From Dipteris shenzhenensis (Eukaryota; Polypodiophyta; Polypodiopsida; Gleicheniales), in the NCBI GenBank assembly GCA_047967505.1, contig CM106540.1: a stretch of DNA of 64,000 nucleotides. One strand, written 5' to 3'. How positions within the stretch are numbered: the stretch's first letter is position 1; each line of letters opens with the position of its first letter. This document shows, piece by piece, positions 54,450-64,000 of the stretch. Below the pieces are notes generated by a model, which searched no databases, was not told the origin of the DNA, and saw only the letters and a list, made by a program, of their open reading frames with translations. The position numbers were made by a program, and so were the translations under genes.

Positions 54450-54629
54450 CAATTATCGCCAAATGGAAAGATGAACATCATGAAGTTCAGGGTCCTCAGC
54501 TGGATGGTGAAGATGAGGCCCATCCATCCTACTGCGAATCGTGTTGTTCTGATTAGGCATAGTGTAGCTTTGTTTTTGTTCTCAGACAGACGATCCGGTT
54601 CGCTACATAGTATTATAGCTATTGCAGGG

Positions 54630-55395
54630 CTAGCTGGCATTACAGATCCCCAAGCTATAAAGAATGAAATTGTGCAGCCCTCTTTGCCATACATTAAACT
54701 CATTAGCATGTTTGAGCTTGTCATTCTTCTTCTTTGCAGAAAGGAATTTTAAAGCCTTGACATCACCAAAGCTTGGCTTACAAGGAACATTGCCTATTTT
54801 TCCAAATCTTTTCTCATCTTTTGTAATCTTTACTTGCCCAGAGTGTAGTTCCATATCTGAAAGAACCTTTTCAATTCTTGCAATCATCCTCTCACTCTCT
54901 TGTTAGGACTTCAAGTTATATGATTGGCTCACAGGTTTACTCTCGCTTCACTACCTGCTTTTGGCAACATTTATTGCTACAACTCGCCACAGGCTAAGGA
55001 TGGAGCATCAATGATGTACAGATGCACCAACTTTTAATTATTCTCACAATAGCATGAAGCACACAAATGTATACTCGCTCAAGAGGAATTTCAAGAATTG
55101 GGCTCCATGATGGATCTTTTCCTGGAGCATCCCTATCTAGTGCCTTAGTTTGATCTATCTCTGCAAGTTTAGAGGCCCATTGCATTTGATTCTTTTTACC
55201 ACCCTTTGCAGGTACTCTCGTTTGCATGCACAGTGGACAAGGATGGCTTGTATTTACTCCATGTGCCACATTAAACATACATTTAATAGTCCTGAGGTTG
55301 GCAGTTAGATGCCATTCTACACGGTAGGGTCCATAACCCTCAACTTCAAGTAGCTCACCATTGTTATGACCTTTGATCACACTTGGGATATCAGT
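54630..55395 (-). pseudogene. Unknown minus-strand coding relic with a CPLC motif
   Basis: Minus-strand frames at 55,380-54,994 and 54,887-54,630 encode protein-like sequence: VEGYGPYRVEWHLTANLRTI, HPCPLCMQTRVPAKGG, a WASKLAEIDQTKALDRDAPG tract, and then after frameshifts KITKDEKRFGKIGNVPCKPS with LKFLSAKKKNDKLKHANEF. The CxxC (CPLC) after an Asn-His tract could be half of a zinc site, as in several DNA-transposon transposases. I do not recognise the family. It abuts copia element D at about 55,499. Confidence 0.4.
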
Positions 55396-55559
55396 TTGGT
55401 CAGAAAACCAAAATACAAATTTCCATCATACCTCAAAGGCAACCAACCACCAAATCTCATGTTCTGATTGCACACTGAACTATCTTGCATTATCAACTCC
55501 CCCTCGAGCTCAATCCCAATTCTTGCACACCAAGCAGGTCACTAAACTTGCGTAGCTTC

Positions 55560-56221
55560 TCTATGCCCAATGCCTTCATGAATATGTCAGCTACCTGATC
55601 CTCTATGCTGACATAAACTAGATCAATAAAACCTACTAGAACCTTCTCCTACACATAGTGATAATGCACCTCAATGTGCTTTGTTCTAGCATGATAGACT
55701 GGGTTATTTGCCAAGTGTATACTACTCATGTTGTCACAATAAATGACAACTAGCCCATCTGTAGACTGATGCATATCATAAAGTAGCTTATGCAACCAAC
55801 CTACCTCACATGCAACCATTGCTACACCCCTATACTCAGCCTCTGTGCTCGACAAGGCAACTGTAGGCTGTTTCTTGCTGCTCCAATTGACTGCAGCACT
55901 CCCAAAAGAGAACATATATCCACTTGTAGATCATCTATCAGAAACACTACTAGCCTAATCAGCATCAGTGTATCCATGCAACTATATCTAAACCCCAGTC
56001 TCATAAAATAGTCCATACTGCAATGTGGACTTCACATACCTCAGTTTGCATCTAGTCGCATCCAAATGCGGTTTCCTTGGAGCTTGAATAAATTGACTTA
56101 CCAAACCAACAGCATAGCTCAAGTCTGGCTTGGTAATAGTCATATCAATCAAACTTCCTACTATGCGTCTGTACATAGTAGCGTCTTCCAGAAGCTCACC
56201 TGCATCTGCACTCAGCCTCAC
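55560..56221 (-). pseudogene. RNase H of the family D host element
   Basis: Minus-strand pieces 56,221-55,988 (RRIVGSLIDMTITKPDLSYA, a copia RT/RNase H linker) and 55,915-55,649 ([62 protein letters not shown]) form one frame. It is interrupted by stops at 55,988, 55,982, 55,955, 55,931 and 55,649. All five stops are also present at the same sites in the nested copy. Confidence 0.92.
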
Positions 56222-56224
56222 ATT

Positions 56225-57397
56225 CTACTCCAAAGGAACTAAAATAGGCCTACAACCTGTCATCCCATATTTGGACAACATGTCCAATCCATACTGCCTC
56301 TGCGAGAGCCATATCCCACTTGTGGATCTAATCACCTCAATGCCCAAGAAGTAACGCAGCTCTCCCAAATCCTTCATCTCAAACTTCTGCTTCAATAGCA
56401 TTTTCACATGAAGGATATCTTCATCACTATCACCTGTGATGATCAAATCATCAATATAAATGACAAGCAGCATAATGCCTTTCTTTGTTTTTCTCACATA
56501 AAGTGAGAAATTTGCCTTGGAAATCTGAAAGCCAATAGTGAAAAGATACTGTCCTATCTTGTTAGACCATGCTCTGGGTGCTTGCTTCAAGCCATACAAG
56601 GCTTTCTTCAACCTACAAACAAACTCAGGATGAACAGCATGAACATAACCTGGCGGCTGCTCCATATAGACCTCTTCTTGCAAATCACCATGCAAGAAGG
56701 CATTCTTTACATCCACCTGATGTAAAGACCATCCCTTTGCTGCAGCCATAGCAATGACTACTCTTATGGTTGCCATCCTTGCAACCAGACTAAATGTTTC
56801 TTCATAATCAATGCCATATGTCTGTGCATACCCCTTGACAACTAATCTTGCCTTGTATCTGTTCACAGAACCATCTGCATTGTGCTTCATCTTTATAAAC
56901 CCACTCGTAGCCAATTGCATTCTTGTCTTTAGGCAAAGGCACCAATTCCATGTAGCATCTGCTTCCAAGGCATCCTTTCGTTCATCCATGGCTTTCTCCC
57001 ATTTTTCTTTTCCCATGGCTTGCTCAAAAGAAGTGGGTTCCGGTTCATGTATCACTTTGACCATATAGGCATAGTGAATGGATGTAAATCCATGATATTT
57101 CAGCCTATCCACAGGATACCTAGCTCTGGTACACCTGTGCAAAATAGGCTCACTACCAGGTGCTCTCAAAACATCCCTTGTCTTCCTTACTCTAGGTGTA
57201 ACAACAGAAGGAATACCCAACTCATCATCAAGGCTCTGTTCTGAGCCACTGGATTCACCATCCACATAAGAGTGACCTGCATTCACATCAACCATGGGCT
57301 GATCTACTTTCTCTTTTCCTTTTTGTGATACTGGCATACTACTATCTGCATTTTTTTTAGGAGATCCTCCTAATCTCAATCTGCTTGTCCATGGCAA
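56225..57397 (-). pseudogene. Reverse transcriptase of the family D host element
   Basis: A 390-codon open frame covers the integrase/RT linker (Ser/Gly-rich, ending [14 protein letters not shown]) and a nearly complete [24 protein letters not shown], motif [40 protein letters not shown], catalytic YIDDLIITG and LGELRYFLGIEVIRS. The N-terminal part has small indels near 56,900. It ends at TAG 56,225, where Gln is expected (PLEQN). This is the best preserved RT in the window, but it sits in a dead polyprotein. Confidence 0.93.
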
Positions 57398-57790
57398 AGT
57401 ATGTGAACCACTGCTAGAGGACAGTACAGGTCCACTAATATTTTGTTATTGCTGCTGTGAATTTTGTGCAGCATTACCATTTTGTGCATCTACATCATCA
57501 ATCACATTTACTGGTTTATACCAGCTGCTTATCTCATAAAAAACAACATCTCTGCTCACTGTTAACTTACAAGTAGAAGGGTTATAGCATCCATACCCTT
57601 TCTGCTACAGAGAATAACCAATAAAGATGCACCTCTCAGCTTTTGGATCCAACTTAGATCTCAACTCATCTGGCACATGAACACAAGCAATGCAACCAAA
57701 AACTTTCAAATGAGAACTATCTGGTTTCCTACCAGTATACCTCTCCTATGGCGTCATGCCATGTATTGCTGCAGTGGGAGTCCTGTTCAT

Positions 57791-58143
57791 TGTGAAGATA
57801 GTGGGAGAGAGGGAAGGAGTCTCACTTGCGGCTTTCTCACATACACAATGGGGGAATACACACAAAAGGTGGAGGCTGAAAACAGTTTTCCTCTTCTTAG
57901 TTGTGAAAGCCAAAAGAACTCTAGTATAAAGAAATAGAAGGACCCTATATGTGGGTCTCAAACCAAACTCAACTAACTAAGGTGGCATACTAACTAAGCC
58001 ACGAACTAGAGTAGATAAGGATAGCTATCATCCAGCTATTATTCATGGGTGGTGTACCAACCGCATCTGCAGCTAACAAGTCGGTGACATAAATGCACAA
58101 TGGTCACCTTGGCATATCGCGGGTGGAGCTCAATATCTCAACA
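57791..58143 (-). repeat. 3' LTR of the nested D element
   Basis: 353 bp, minus strand TGTTGAGATATTGAGC to CTATCTTCACA. It pairs with 62,910-63,261. The minus-strand polypurine tract GAGGGGGAA follows at 58,144-58,152. Confidence 0.95.
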
Positions 58144-58189
58144 TTCCCCCTCGAGCTCAATCCCAATTCCTTCACACCAAGCAGGTCTC

Positions 58190-58868
58190 TAAACTTGCAC
58201 AACTTCTCTATGCCCAATGCCTTCATGAATATGTCAACTACCTGATCCTCTATGCTGACATAAACTAGATCAATAAAACCTACTAGAACCTTCTCCTACA
58301 CATAGTGATAATGCACCTCAATGTGCTTTGTTCTAGCATGATAGACTGGGTTATTTGCCAAGTGTATACTACTCATGTTGTCACAATAAATGACAACTAG
58401 CCCATCTGTAGACTGACGCATATCATAAAGTAGCTTATGCAACCAACCTACCTCACATGCAACCATTGCTACACCCCTATACTCAGCCTCTGTGCTCGAC
58501 AAGGCAACTGTAGGCTGTTTCTTGCTACTCCAATTGACTGCAGCACTCCCAAAAGAGAACATATATCCACTTGTAGATCATCTATCAGAAACACTACCAA
58601 CCTAATCAGCATTAGTGTATCCATGCAACTATATCTAAACCCCAGTCTCATAAAATAGTCCATACTGCAATGTGGACTTCACATACCTCAGTTTGCATCT
58701 AGCCGCATCCAAATGCGGTTTCCTTAGAGCCTGAATAAATTGACTTACCAAACCAACAGCATAGCTCAAGTCTGGCTTGGTAATAGTCATATCAATCAAA
58801 CTTCCTACTATGCGTCTATACATAGTAGCGTCTTCCAGAAGCTCACCTGCATCTGCGCTCAGCTTCAC
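58190..58868 (-). pseudogene. RNase H of the nested D element
   Basis: The same protein as 55,560-56,221, with stops at 58,635, 58,629, 58,602, 58,578 and 58,296 at exactly matching sites (offset 2,647 bp). RNase H core tracts ([35 protein letters not shown]) are otherwise intact. Confidence 0.92.
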
Positions 58869-58871
58869 ATT

Positions 58872-59968
58872 CTACTCCAAAGGAACTAAAATAGGCTTAC
58901 AGCCTGTCATCCCATATTTGGACAGCATGTCCAATCCATACTGCCTCTGCAAGAGCCATATCCCACTTGTGGATCTAATCACCTCAATGCCCAAGAAGTA
59001 ACGCAGCTCTCCCAAATCCTTCATCTCAAACTTCTGCTTCAATAGCATTTTCACATGAAGGATATCTTCATCACTATCACCTGTGATGATCAAATCATCA
59101 ATATAAATGACAAGCAGCATAATGCCTTTCTTTGTTTTTCTCACATAAAGTGAGAAATTTACCTTGGAAATCTGAAAGCCAATAGTGAAAAGATACTGTC
59201 CTATCTTGTTAGACCATGCTCTGGGTGCTTGCTTCAAGCCATACAAGGCTTTCTTCAACCTACAAACAAACTCAGGATGAACAGCATGAACGACCATCCC
59301 TTTGATGCAGCCATAGTAATGACTGCTTTTACAGTTGCCATCCTTGCAACCGGACTGAATGTTTCTTGATAATCAATGCCATATGTCTGTCCATACCCCT
59401 TGACAACTAATCTTGCCTTGTATCTGTTCACAGAACCATCTGCATTGTGCTTGATCTTATAAACCCTGTCTTTAGGCAAAGGCATCAATTCCCATGTAGC
59501 ATTTGCTTCCAAGGCATCCATTTCTTCATCCAGGGCTTTCTCCCATTTTTCTTTTCCCATGGCTTGCTCAAAAGAAGTGGGTTCTGGTTCCTGTATCACT
59601 TTGACCATATAGGCATAGTAAATGGCTGTAAATCCATCATATTTCAGCCTATCCACAGGATACCTAGCTCTGGAAGACCTACGCAAAATAGGCTCATTTC
59701 TAGGTGCTCTCAAAACATCCCGGGTCTTCCTTACTCGAGGTGTAACAATAGAAGGAATACCCAACTCATCATCAATGCTCTGTTCTGAGCCACTGGATTC
59801 ACCATCCACGTAAGAGTGACCTGCATTCACATCAAACATGGGCTGATCTACCTTCTCTTTTCCTTTTCGTGATACCTGTGTACCACTATCTACATTGCTT
59901 TGAGGAGATTCTCCTAATCTCAATCTGCCTATCCATGGCAAAGTATGTGAACCACTGCTAGAGGACAC
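58872..59968 (-). pseudogene. Reverse transcriptase of the nested D element, motif A deleted
   Basis: The RT N-terminal half and linker (59,968-59,292) and the C-terminal half with YIDDLIITG (59,291-58,872) are joined by a deletion. Compared with the host copy, the 82 bp at 56,645-56,726 is missing at 59,291/59,292. This removes the tract with motif A Asp (VDVKNAFLHG) and shifts the frame. The RT therefore cannot work, although the YIDD box remains. The stop at 58,872 is shared with the host copy. Confidence 0.93.
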
Positions 59969-59999
59969 TGCAGGTCCACTGATATTTTGTGATTGCTAC

Positions 60000-61120
60000 T
60001 GTGAATTCTGTGCAGCATTACCATTTTGTGCATCTACATCAATCATCACATTTACTGGTTTATACTAGCTGCTCATCTGATCAAAAACAACATCTCTGCT
60101 CACTGTAAACTTACGAGTAGAAGGTTTATAGCATCTATACCCTTTCTGCTACAGAGAATAACCAATAAAGATGCACTTCTCAGCTTTTGGATCTAACTTG
60201 GACCTCAACTCATCTGGCACATGAACATAGGCAATGCAACCAAAAATTTTCAAATGAGAAATATCTAGTTTCCTACCAATATACATCTCCTCTAGCGTCA
60301 TGCCATGTATTGCAACAGTGGGAGTCCTGTTCATTATGTAAACTGCTGTAGCAACTGCTTCAGCCCAATAATAATCTGGTAGATGTTTTTCATTTAGCAT
60401 GGCCCGAGATACCTCTCCAATATGCCTGTTTTTCCTTTCTACAAGTCGATTTTGCTGTGGGGCATGACTGCATGAATATTGCTGCTTTATGCCATGCTCC
60501 TGCAGGAACCTTGCAAACTCATTTTAGAGGTACTCTCCCCCTCCATCTGACCTTAGAAATTTTATTTGTAGGCCTGTTTCTTTTACAGCCATAGCTTTAA
60601 AAGCTTCGAAATGCCCAAACACTTCACTTTCCTTTTTCATAAAATGCACCCAAACTTTTCTGCTGTAGTCATCAATAAAAGTGACAAAATAGGGATAGCC
60701 TCCAATAGATGCAGCTTTAGTAGTCCACACATCAGAGTGGATTAATTCCAATGGCTTTTTACTCTCTTGAACATGCCTAGGAAATGGTTTCCTTCCCTGT
60801 TTTCCAAATTGACAGGCTTCAAAAACCTTATGCATTTCTGCAACCTTGAATTTAGGCAATCCTGCAACAATATTTTGGGCTTGCATTGATTTAAGTCGTT
60901 GTATATTAACATGACCAATGCGCTTATGCCAGATATCAATATCTGCAACTACACCGGTCCCATGTGCAAACATTGCTGCACTCAATTCAGGCATGTCCGC
61001 ACCCAATGTAAACATCTTGCCCTTCTTCTTTCCTTTTGCTATCAAGCGACCGTTATTTTTCATATCCTCAACAAAGCATCCATGAATATTAAATCTGACT
61101 TGCAAGCCCTGCTCAACCAT
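60000..61120 (-). pseudogene. Integrase of the nested D element
   Basis: The frame 61,120-60,524 contains the protease tail, HHCC zinc region (IWHKRIGHVNIQRLK, FEACQFGKQGRKPF) and core with LIHSDVWTTKAAS, FIDDYSRKVWVHFMKK and RSDGGGEYL. A stop at 60,524 replaces a residue that is Ser in the host copy near 63,445. The tract with the catalytic Glu reads as QNRLVERKNRHIGEV. The C-terminal part is at 60,400-60,149 (DYYWAEAVATAVYIMNRTP). The stop at 60,149 is shared with the host copy (57,605). All DDE residues are present. Confidence 0.9.
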
Positions 61121-62364
61121 TTGACCAACAGAAACCAGGTTCTTGGTGATGTTCGGGACATGAAATACATCAGACAGGTATTTCTTTCTCCCATCCTACA
61201 TAGACAAAGGAATTTTACCAATCTGCACAATAGGATGTGCAGTATCATCACCAGTCTCCACAAATCCTAGTTTTTCCATTTTCCTTGCATCCTGCATCCA
61301 TTCTGCATGACCTGTCATGTGGTTTGATGCACCTGAGTCAACATAGCACACATCATTTCATTCTTCAGCACTTGTCACAAAATTGGTCATGTGCTGCACC
61401 ATAAATAGATGCTCATTTCTGTCATCACCCTGTCTACTAGAAGATGCATAATTGCCTTGCTGCAATTTTCCATTCATAATGTCATTCTGCTTTTTGTAGC
61501 AATCCTTAGCCATATGACCCATTTTACCATAGTAGTAGCATTCAACATTTTTGTTTGCATTTTGGCCTCTCTGCCATCCACCACGGCCTCTTTGGCTCCC
61601 CCTGCCTCTAGAGTTACCATGTCCTCCTCCATAGGACTGGTTTTCTTGAGTTTGCTACAGATTCTGATTTCTACCACGGCCTCCAAATCGACCTCCTCTA
61701 CCTCTGCCTCTACCTCTTCCAGCATTTGAGTAGAAGACACTTTCTTTTGAAGTTCCTCCTGAAGAAGATGCACCCCCATTTCTCTGCTCTTCAGAAATTA
61801 GAAGAGCAAACAGCTCTTCCAAATCAAGAAATTTTTCACGAACGGCAATGGATGTTCGGAACTGTGCATAATCCTTTCCTAGACCATTCAAGGTCACAGA
61901 AACTAGATCATCATCTTCCACTGGTGACCCAATGGAAGCAAGTGCATCTACAATTTTCTTCACCTTCATGTGGTAGTCATTGATGCTCATATTTTCTCTC
62001 TACACATTGTGCAACTCCTGCTTGAACTGCATTTTCCTGGCTTGTGTATTTGTGCTGTACATTTTTGCAAAGTATCCCATGCCTCCTTTGGAGTACTTGC
62101 ATCCTGAATATGCACAATCATAGAATCCGAAATACTGATAGACAGCTAGTACATAAGTTTTCTGGCTCTCTCATGCCATCCTTTAAATGCCTGCATTTCC
62201 TGTTGATTGGGAACATTAGGAAGAACTGGTTCTTCTTCATTTCCTGTAATGAACTCCCAATAGCCTTTTCCCATAAGGAAATTTGCCATTCTAAACTTCC
62301 ATGCCTGGAAGTTATTCTTATCAAGCTTTTCAGTGACAATCTGTGAAAGAGAATCAGACGCCAT
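61121..62364 (-). pseudogene. Gag and protease of the nested D element
   Basis: Gag starts at ATG 62,364 (MASDSLSQIVTEKLDKNNF, then QAWKFRMANFLMGKGYWEF) and includes the UBN2-type tract VKKIVDALASIGSPVEDDDL and an Arg/Gly-rich run (61,735-61,670). The zinc knuckle reads CYYYGKMGHMAKDC: the second Cys is Tyr, so zinc binding should fail. Protease has YVDSGASNHMTG (about 61,345-61,310) with the DSG triplet intact. Stops occur at about 62,145, 61,655, 61,355 and 61,197, and there are frame changes near 62,140 and 62,020. Confidence 0.9.
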
Positions 62365-62893
62365 TACAGAACACTGCAAAATATTCTGTCACTGTAAAAA
62401 ACACAGCTTTTGCCTCACACGGGCAGATCTGCAAAACTGACGAAAGTGGTATTTGACCACACAATCACTTCCTAGTGATGATTTTTCATCAACAGGCAAT
62501 AAGCATGATTCTGCAACTCCCAATATCTCTACACATAGGCATATGATGCAATTTCTGTGGCAACTTTTCACCGACCAGCAGAGCAGTGGTCGCACAGCAA
62601 AAACAGGGCCTTTTTTTGAGTGCCTGCAAAGAACTTTCGCCTTCAAAATGGGTCCCGAAATGGCCTCGAATCAGAAAAATAAAGTCACCAAGGGGGCTTC
62701 ACCATCTCCCGTAGCATATACTACCCTCTCGCCACACAGCGAAGGGTGTCTCAATCTGAGACAGTGCACTCTTGCACTTCCGGCTGTGCTACCTGCAGAG
62801 ATTTGCTCCCAAACTCAAAAAAGGAAAGCAACACTGGTCCTCTTACTAGGACACCACGAACCTGGTTTGCTTTCTTGAGCTCCTTACCACGAA
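62365..62893 (-). other. 5' leader of the nested D element
   Basis: The non-coding region between PBS and gag ATG holds no domain. Open frames on both strands here are short and without motifs. Confidence 0.7.
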
Positions 62894-62909
62894 CCAGGCT
62901 TTGATGCCA
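62894..62909 (-). other. Primer-binding site of the nested D element
   Basis: The minus strand reads TGGCATCAAAGCCTGG, differing slightly from the copia PBS TGGTATCAGAGCC, directly inside the 5' LTR. Confidence 0.85.
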
Positions 62910-63261
62910 TGTGAAGATAGTGGGAGAGAGGGAAGGAGTCTCACTTGCGGCTTTCTCACATACACAATGGGGGAATACACACAAAGGTGGAGGCTGAAAA
63001 CAGTTTTCCTCTTCTTAGTTGTGAAAGCCAAAAGAACTTTAGTACAAAGAAATAGAAGAACCCTATATGTGGGTCTCAAACCAAACTCAACTAACTAAGG
63101 TGGCATACTCATTGAGCCACTAACTAGAGTAGATAAGGATAGCTATCATCCAGCTATTATTCGTGGGTGGTGTACCAACCGCATCTACAGCTAACAAGTC
63201 GGTGACATAAATGCACAATGGTCACCCTGGTATATCACGAGTGGAGCTCGATATCTCAACA
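62910..63261 (-). repeat. 5' LTR of the nested D element
   Basis: 352 bp, TGTTGAGATATCGAGC to CTATCTTCACA on the minus strand. It pairs with 57,791-58,143. Confidence 0.95.
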
Positions 63262-64000
63262 TTCATTATGTAGACTACTGTAGCAACTGCTTCTACCCAA
63301 TAATAATATGGTAGGTCTTTTTCGTTGAGCATGGCACAAGGTACCTCTTCAATATGCCTGTTTTTCCTTTCTGCAAGTCCATCTTGCTGTGGGGTATGAA
63401 TATTGCTGCTTTATACCATGCTCTTGCAGGAAACTTGCAAACTCATTTGAGAGGTACTCTCCCCCTCCATCTAACCTTAGGCATTTTATTTACAGGCCTG
63501 TTTTTTTTCAACCATAGCTTTAAAGCTTTGAAAATTCCCAAACACTTCACTTTTCTTTTTCATAAAATACACCCAAACTTTTGTGCTATAGTCATCAATA
63601 AAAGTGACAAAATAATGAGAGCCTCCAATAGATGCAGCTTTAGTAGTCCACACATCAAAGTGGATTAATTCCAATCAGGGATGTTTATATCGAAGCTATG
63701 CTTATATATTAATATACAATCTTGGCGAAAGTTTATCGAGCTAGTTTTTTTAGTTTCACAATATTTGTATAACATAGTACACTTTTAGACATTTTCTTTT
63801 GAATTTTAAAGAAAAAGTTGTAAATCATGAGACGAAACTATAAAATTTTTCTCATAAAAGTTTCAAATCTTAGCGAATTTTTCAAACCTTTATTTTTATC
63901 AAGGCATACAAACTTTTGACACCAATATAAAAGTTTTCCTTCTTAACGAAACTAATAGGAAAAAATCATCCATGATTCCAATGGCCTCTTACTCTCTTGA
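63262..64000 (-). pseudogene. Integrase of the family D host element, right part
   Basis: It continues the host D element after the nested insertion. The minus-strand frame 63,674-63,486 has MELIHFDVWTTKAAS, FVTFIDDYSTKVWVYFMKK and SEVFGNFQSFKAM. Below it lie the decayed second half of the core and the tract that meets 57,790. It is interrupted by a MITE at 63,676-63,974 and resumes at 63,975 with the tract preceding ELIHFDV. The element runs off the window edge. Confidence 0.88.
63676..63974. mobile_element. hAT-type MITE, 299 bp, 8-bp TSD ATTCCAAT
   Basis: The insertion interrupts the integrase of host element D. It starts CAGGGATGTTTATAT and ends AAAATCATCCATG; the termini are imperfect inverted repeats (CAGGGATG against CATGGATG). 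The 8-bp ATTCCAAT is duplicated at 63,668-63,675 and 63,975-63,982. An 8-bp TSD with CAGGGATG termini is typical of hAT (Ac-like) elements. It is AT-rich, with no coding capacity. Confidence 0.9.

Larger units (their letters stand above)
55499..57790 (-). mobile_element. Copia family D host element, left part
   Basis: The minus-strand part runs from the polypurine tract (GAGCTCGAGGGGGA at about 55,499-55,512) through RNase H and RT to the integrase C-terminus at 57,790, where the nested D element is inserted. It resumes at 63,262. The 3' LTR expected below 55,499 is not there; the neighbouring DNA does not match the D LTR. The target duplication TTCAT lies at 57,786-57,790. Confidence 0.9.
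57791..63261 (-). mobile_element. Complete nested copia family D element, 5,471 bp, TSD TTCAT
   Basis: LTRs at 57,791-58,143 and 62,910-63,261 flank gag, protease, integrase, RT, RNase H and polypurine tract on the minus strand. TTCAT is duplicated at 57,786-57,790 and 63,262-63,266. It was inserted into the integrase region of another D element in the same orientation. The LTRs differ at about a dozen sites over 352 bp, so it is younger than element F. Several stops, a lost zinc-knuckle Cys and an 82-bp RT deletion make it defective. Confidence 0.96.

Noticed and set aside
967-62364. Possible reassigned stop codons (TAG/TAA read as Gln)
   Set aside because: Several stops sit at Gln positions, but TGA also occurs at Arg and Trp positions, and the intact C2 gene ends with a normal TAA. 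Decay by cytosine deamination explains the pattern better.
1-64000. CRISPR arrays, bacterial operons, rRNA genes
   Set aside because: No regular direct repeats with unique spacers, no clustered intact ORFs with ribosome-binding sites, and no rRNA core motifs were seen.

Overview
The window looks like nuclear DNA of a land plant, most likely a seed plant with a large, transposon-rich genome; the species cannot be named from the sequence. The evidence is many decayed Ty1/copia elements, a Ty3/gypsy gag remnant with a tRNA-Asp-type primer-binding site, plant-type LINE ORF1 with a DUF4283-like region and CCHC knuckle, a hAT-type MITE, and one intact small C2-domain gene of the plant SRC2-like type. 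There are no bacterial operons, rRNA genes or CRISPR arrays.

Layout. 1-0.6 kb: copia RT fragment (family A). 0.6-3.1 kb: unknown coding relics. 3.5-5.0 kb: LINE remnant. 5.2-9.8 kb: mostly unassigned DNA with small duplications, a second LINE endonuclease remnant and a tRNA-like SINE head. 9.8-12.9 kb: copia family B (gag to start of RT, with PBS and LTR). 13.0-13.8 kb: a further copia RT/RNase H fragment. 14.47-23.96 kb: family A copia element (3' LTR to gag) split by a complete family F copia element (15,345-20,935, TSD TAATG). 23.96-27.93 kb: family E copia element on the + strand, which interrupts the gag of element A and is itself cut off in RT. 27.9-33 kb: Ty3/gypsy gag, leader repeats, PBS and LTR. 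33.6-35.7 kb: short unknown coding relics. 36.2-37.5 kb: a polypurine tract. 38.1-40.9 kb: family A LTR and PBS, then a region related to the family B LTR. 40.94-42.0 kb: family E 3' LTR and RNase H. 42.4-42.9 kb: duplicated palindrome-bearing repeats. 43.8-45.5 kb: LINE ORF1. 47.25-47.80 kb: the C2-domain gene, with a duplicated upstream region to 49.5 kb. 49.5-52.3 kb: AT-rich DNA. 52.3-54.4 kb: an unknown gene relic with a probable intron full of foldback repeats. 54.6-55.4 kb: an unknown minus-strand coding relic. 55.5-64 kb: family D copia element carrying a second, complete family D element (57,791-63,261, TSD TTCAT) and a hAT MITE (63,676-63,974).

Most 'genes' are parts of retrotransposon polyproteins (gag, protease, integrase, RT, RNase H, in copia order) that no longer work because of stops, frameshifts and deletions. 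Only the C2 gene reads as a plausible functional host gene. Many stops are explained by C-to-T or G-to-A changes at Gln, Arg and Trp codons, which fits decay of methylated transposons. I found no convincing new biological system. The most unusual signals are the nonsense codons shared by two family D copies, the tandem foldback units inside a probable intron, and unassigned coding relics at 34.4 and 55 kb.
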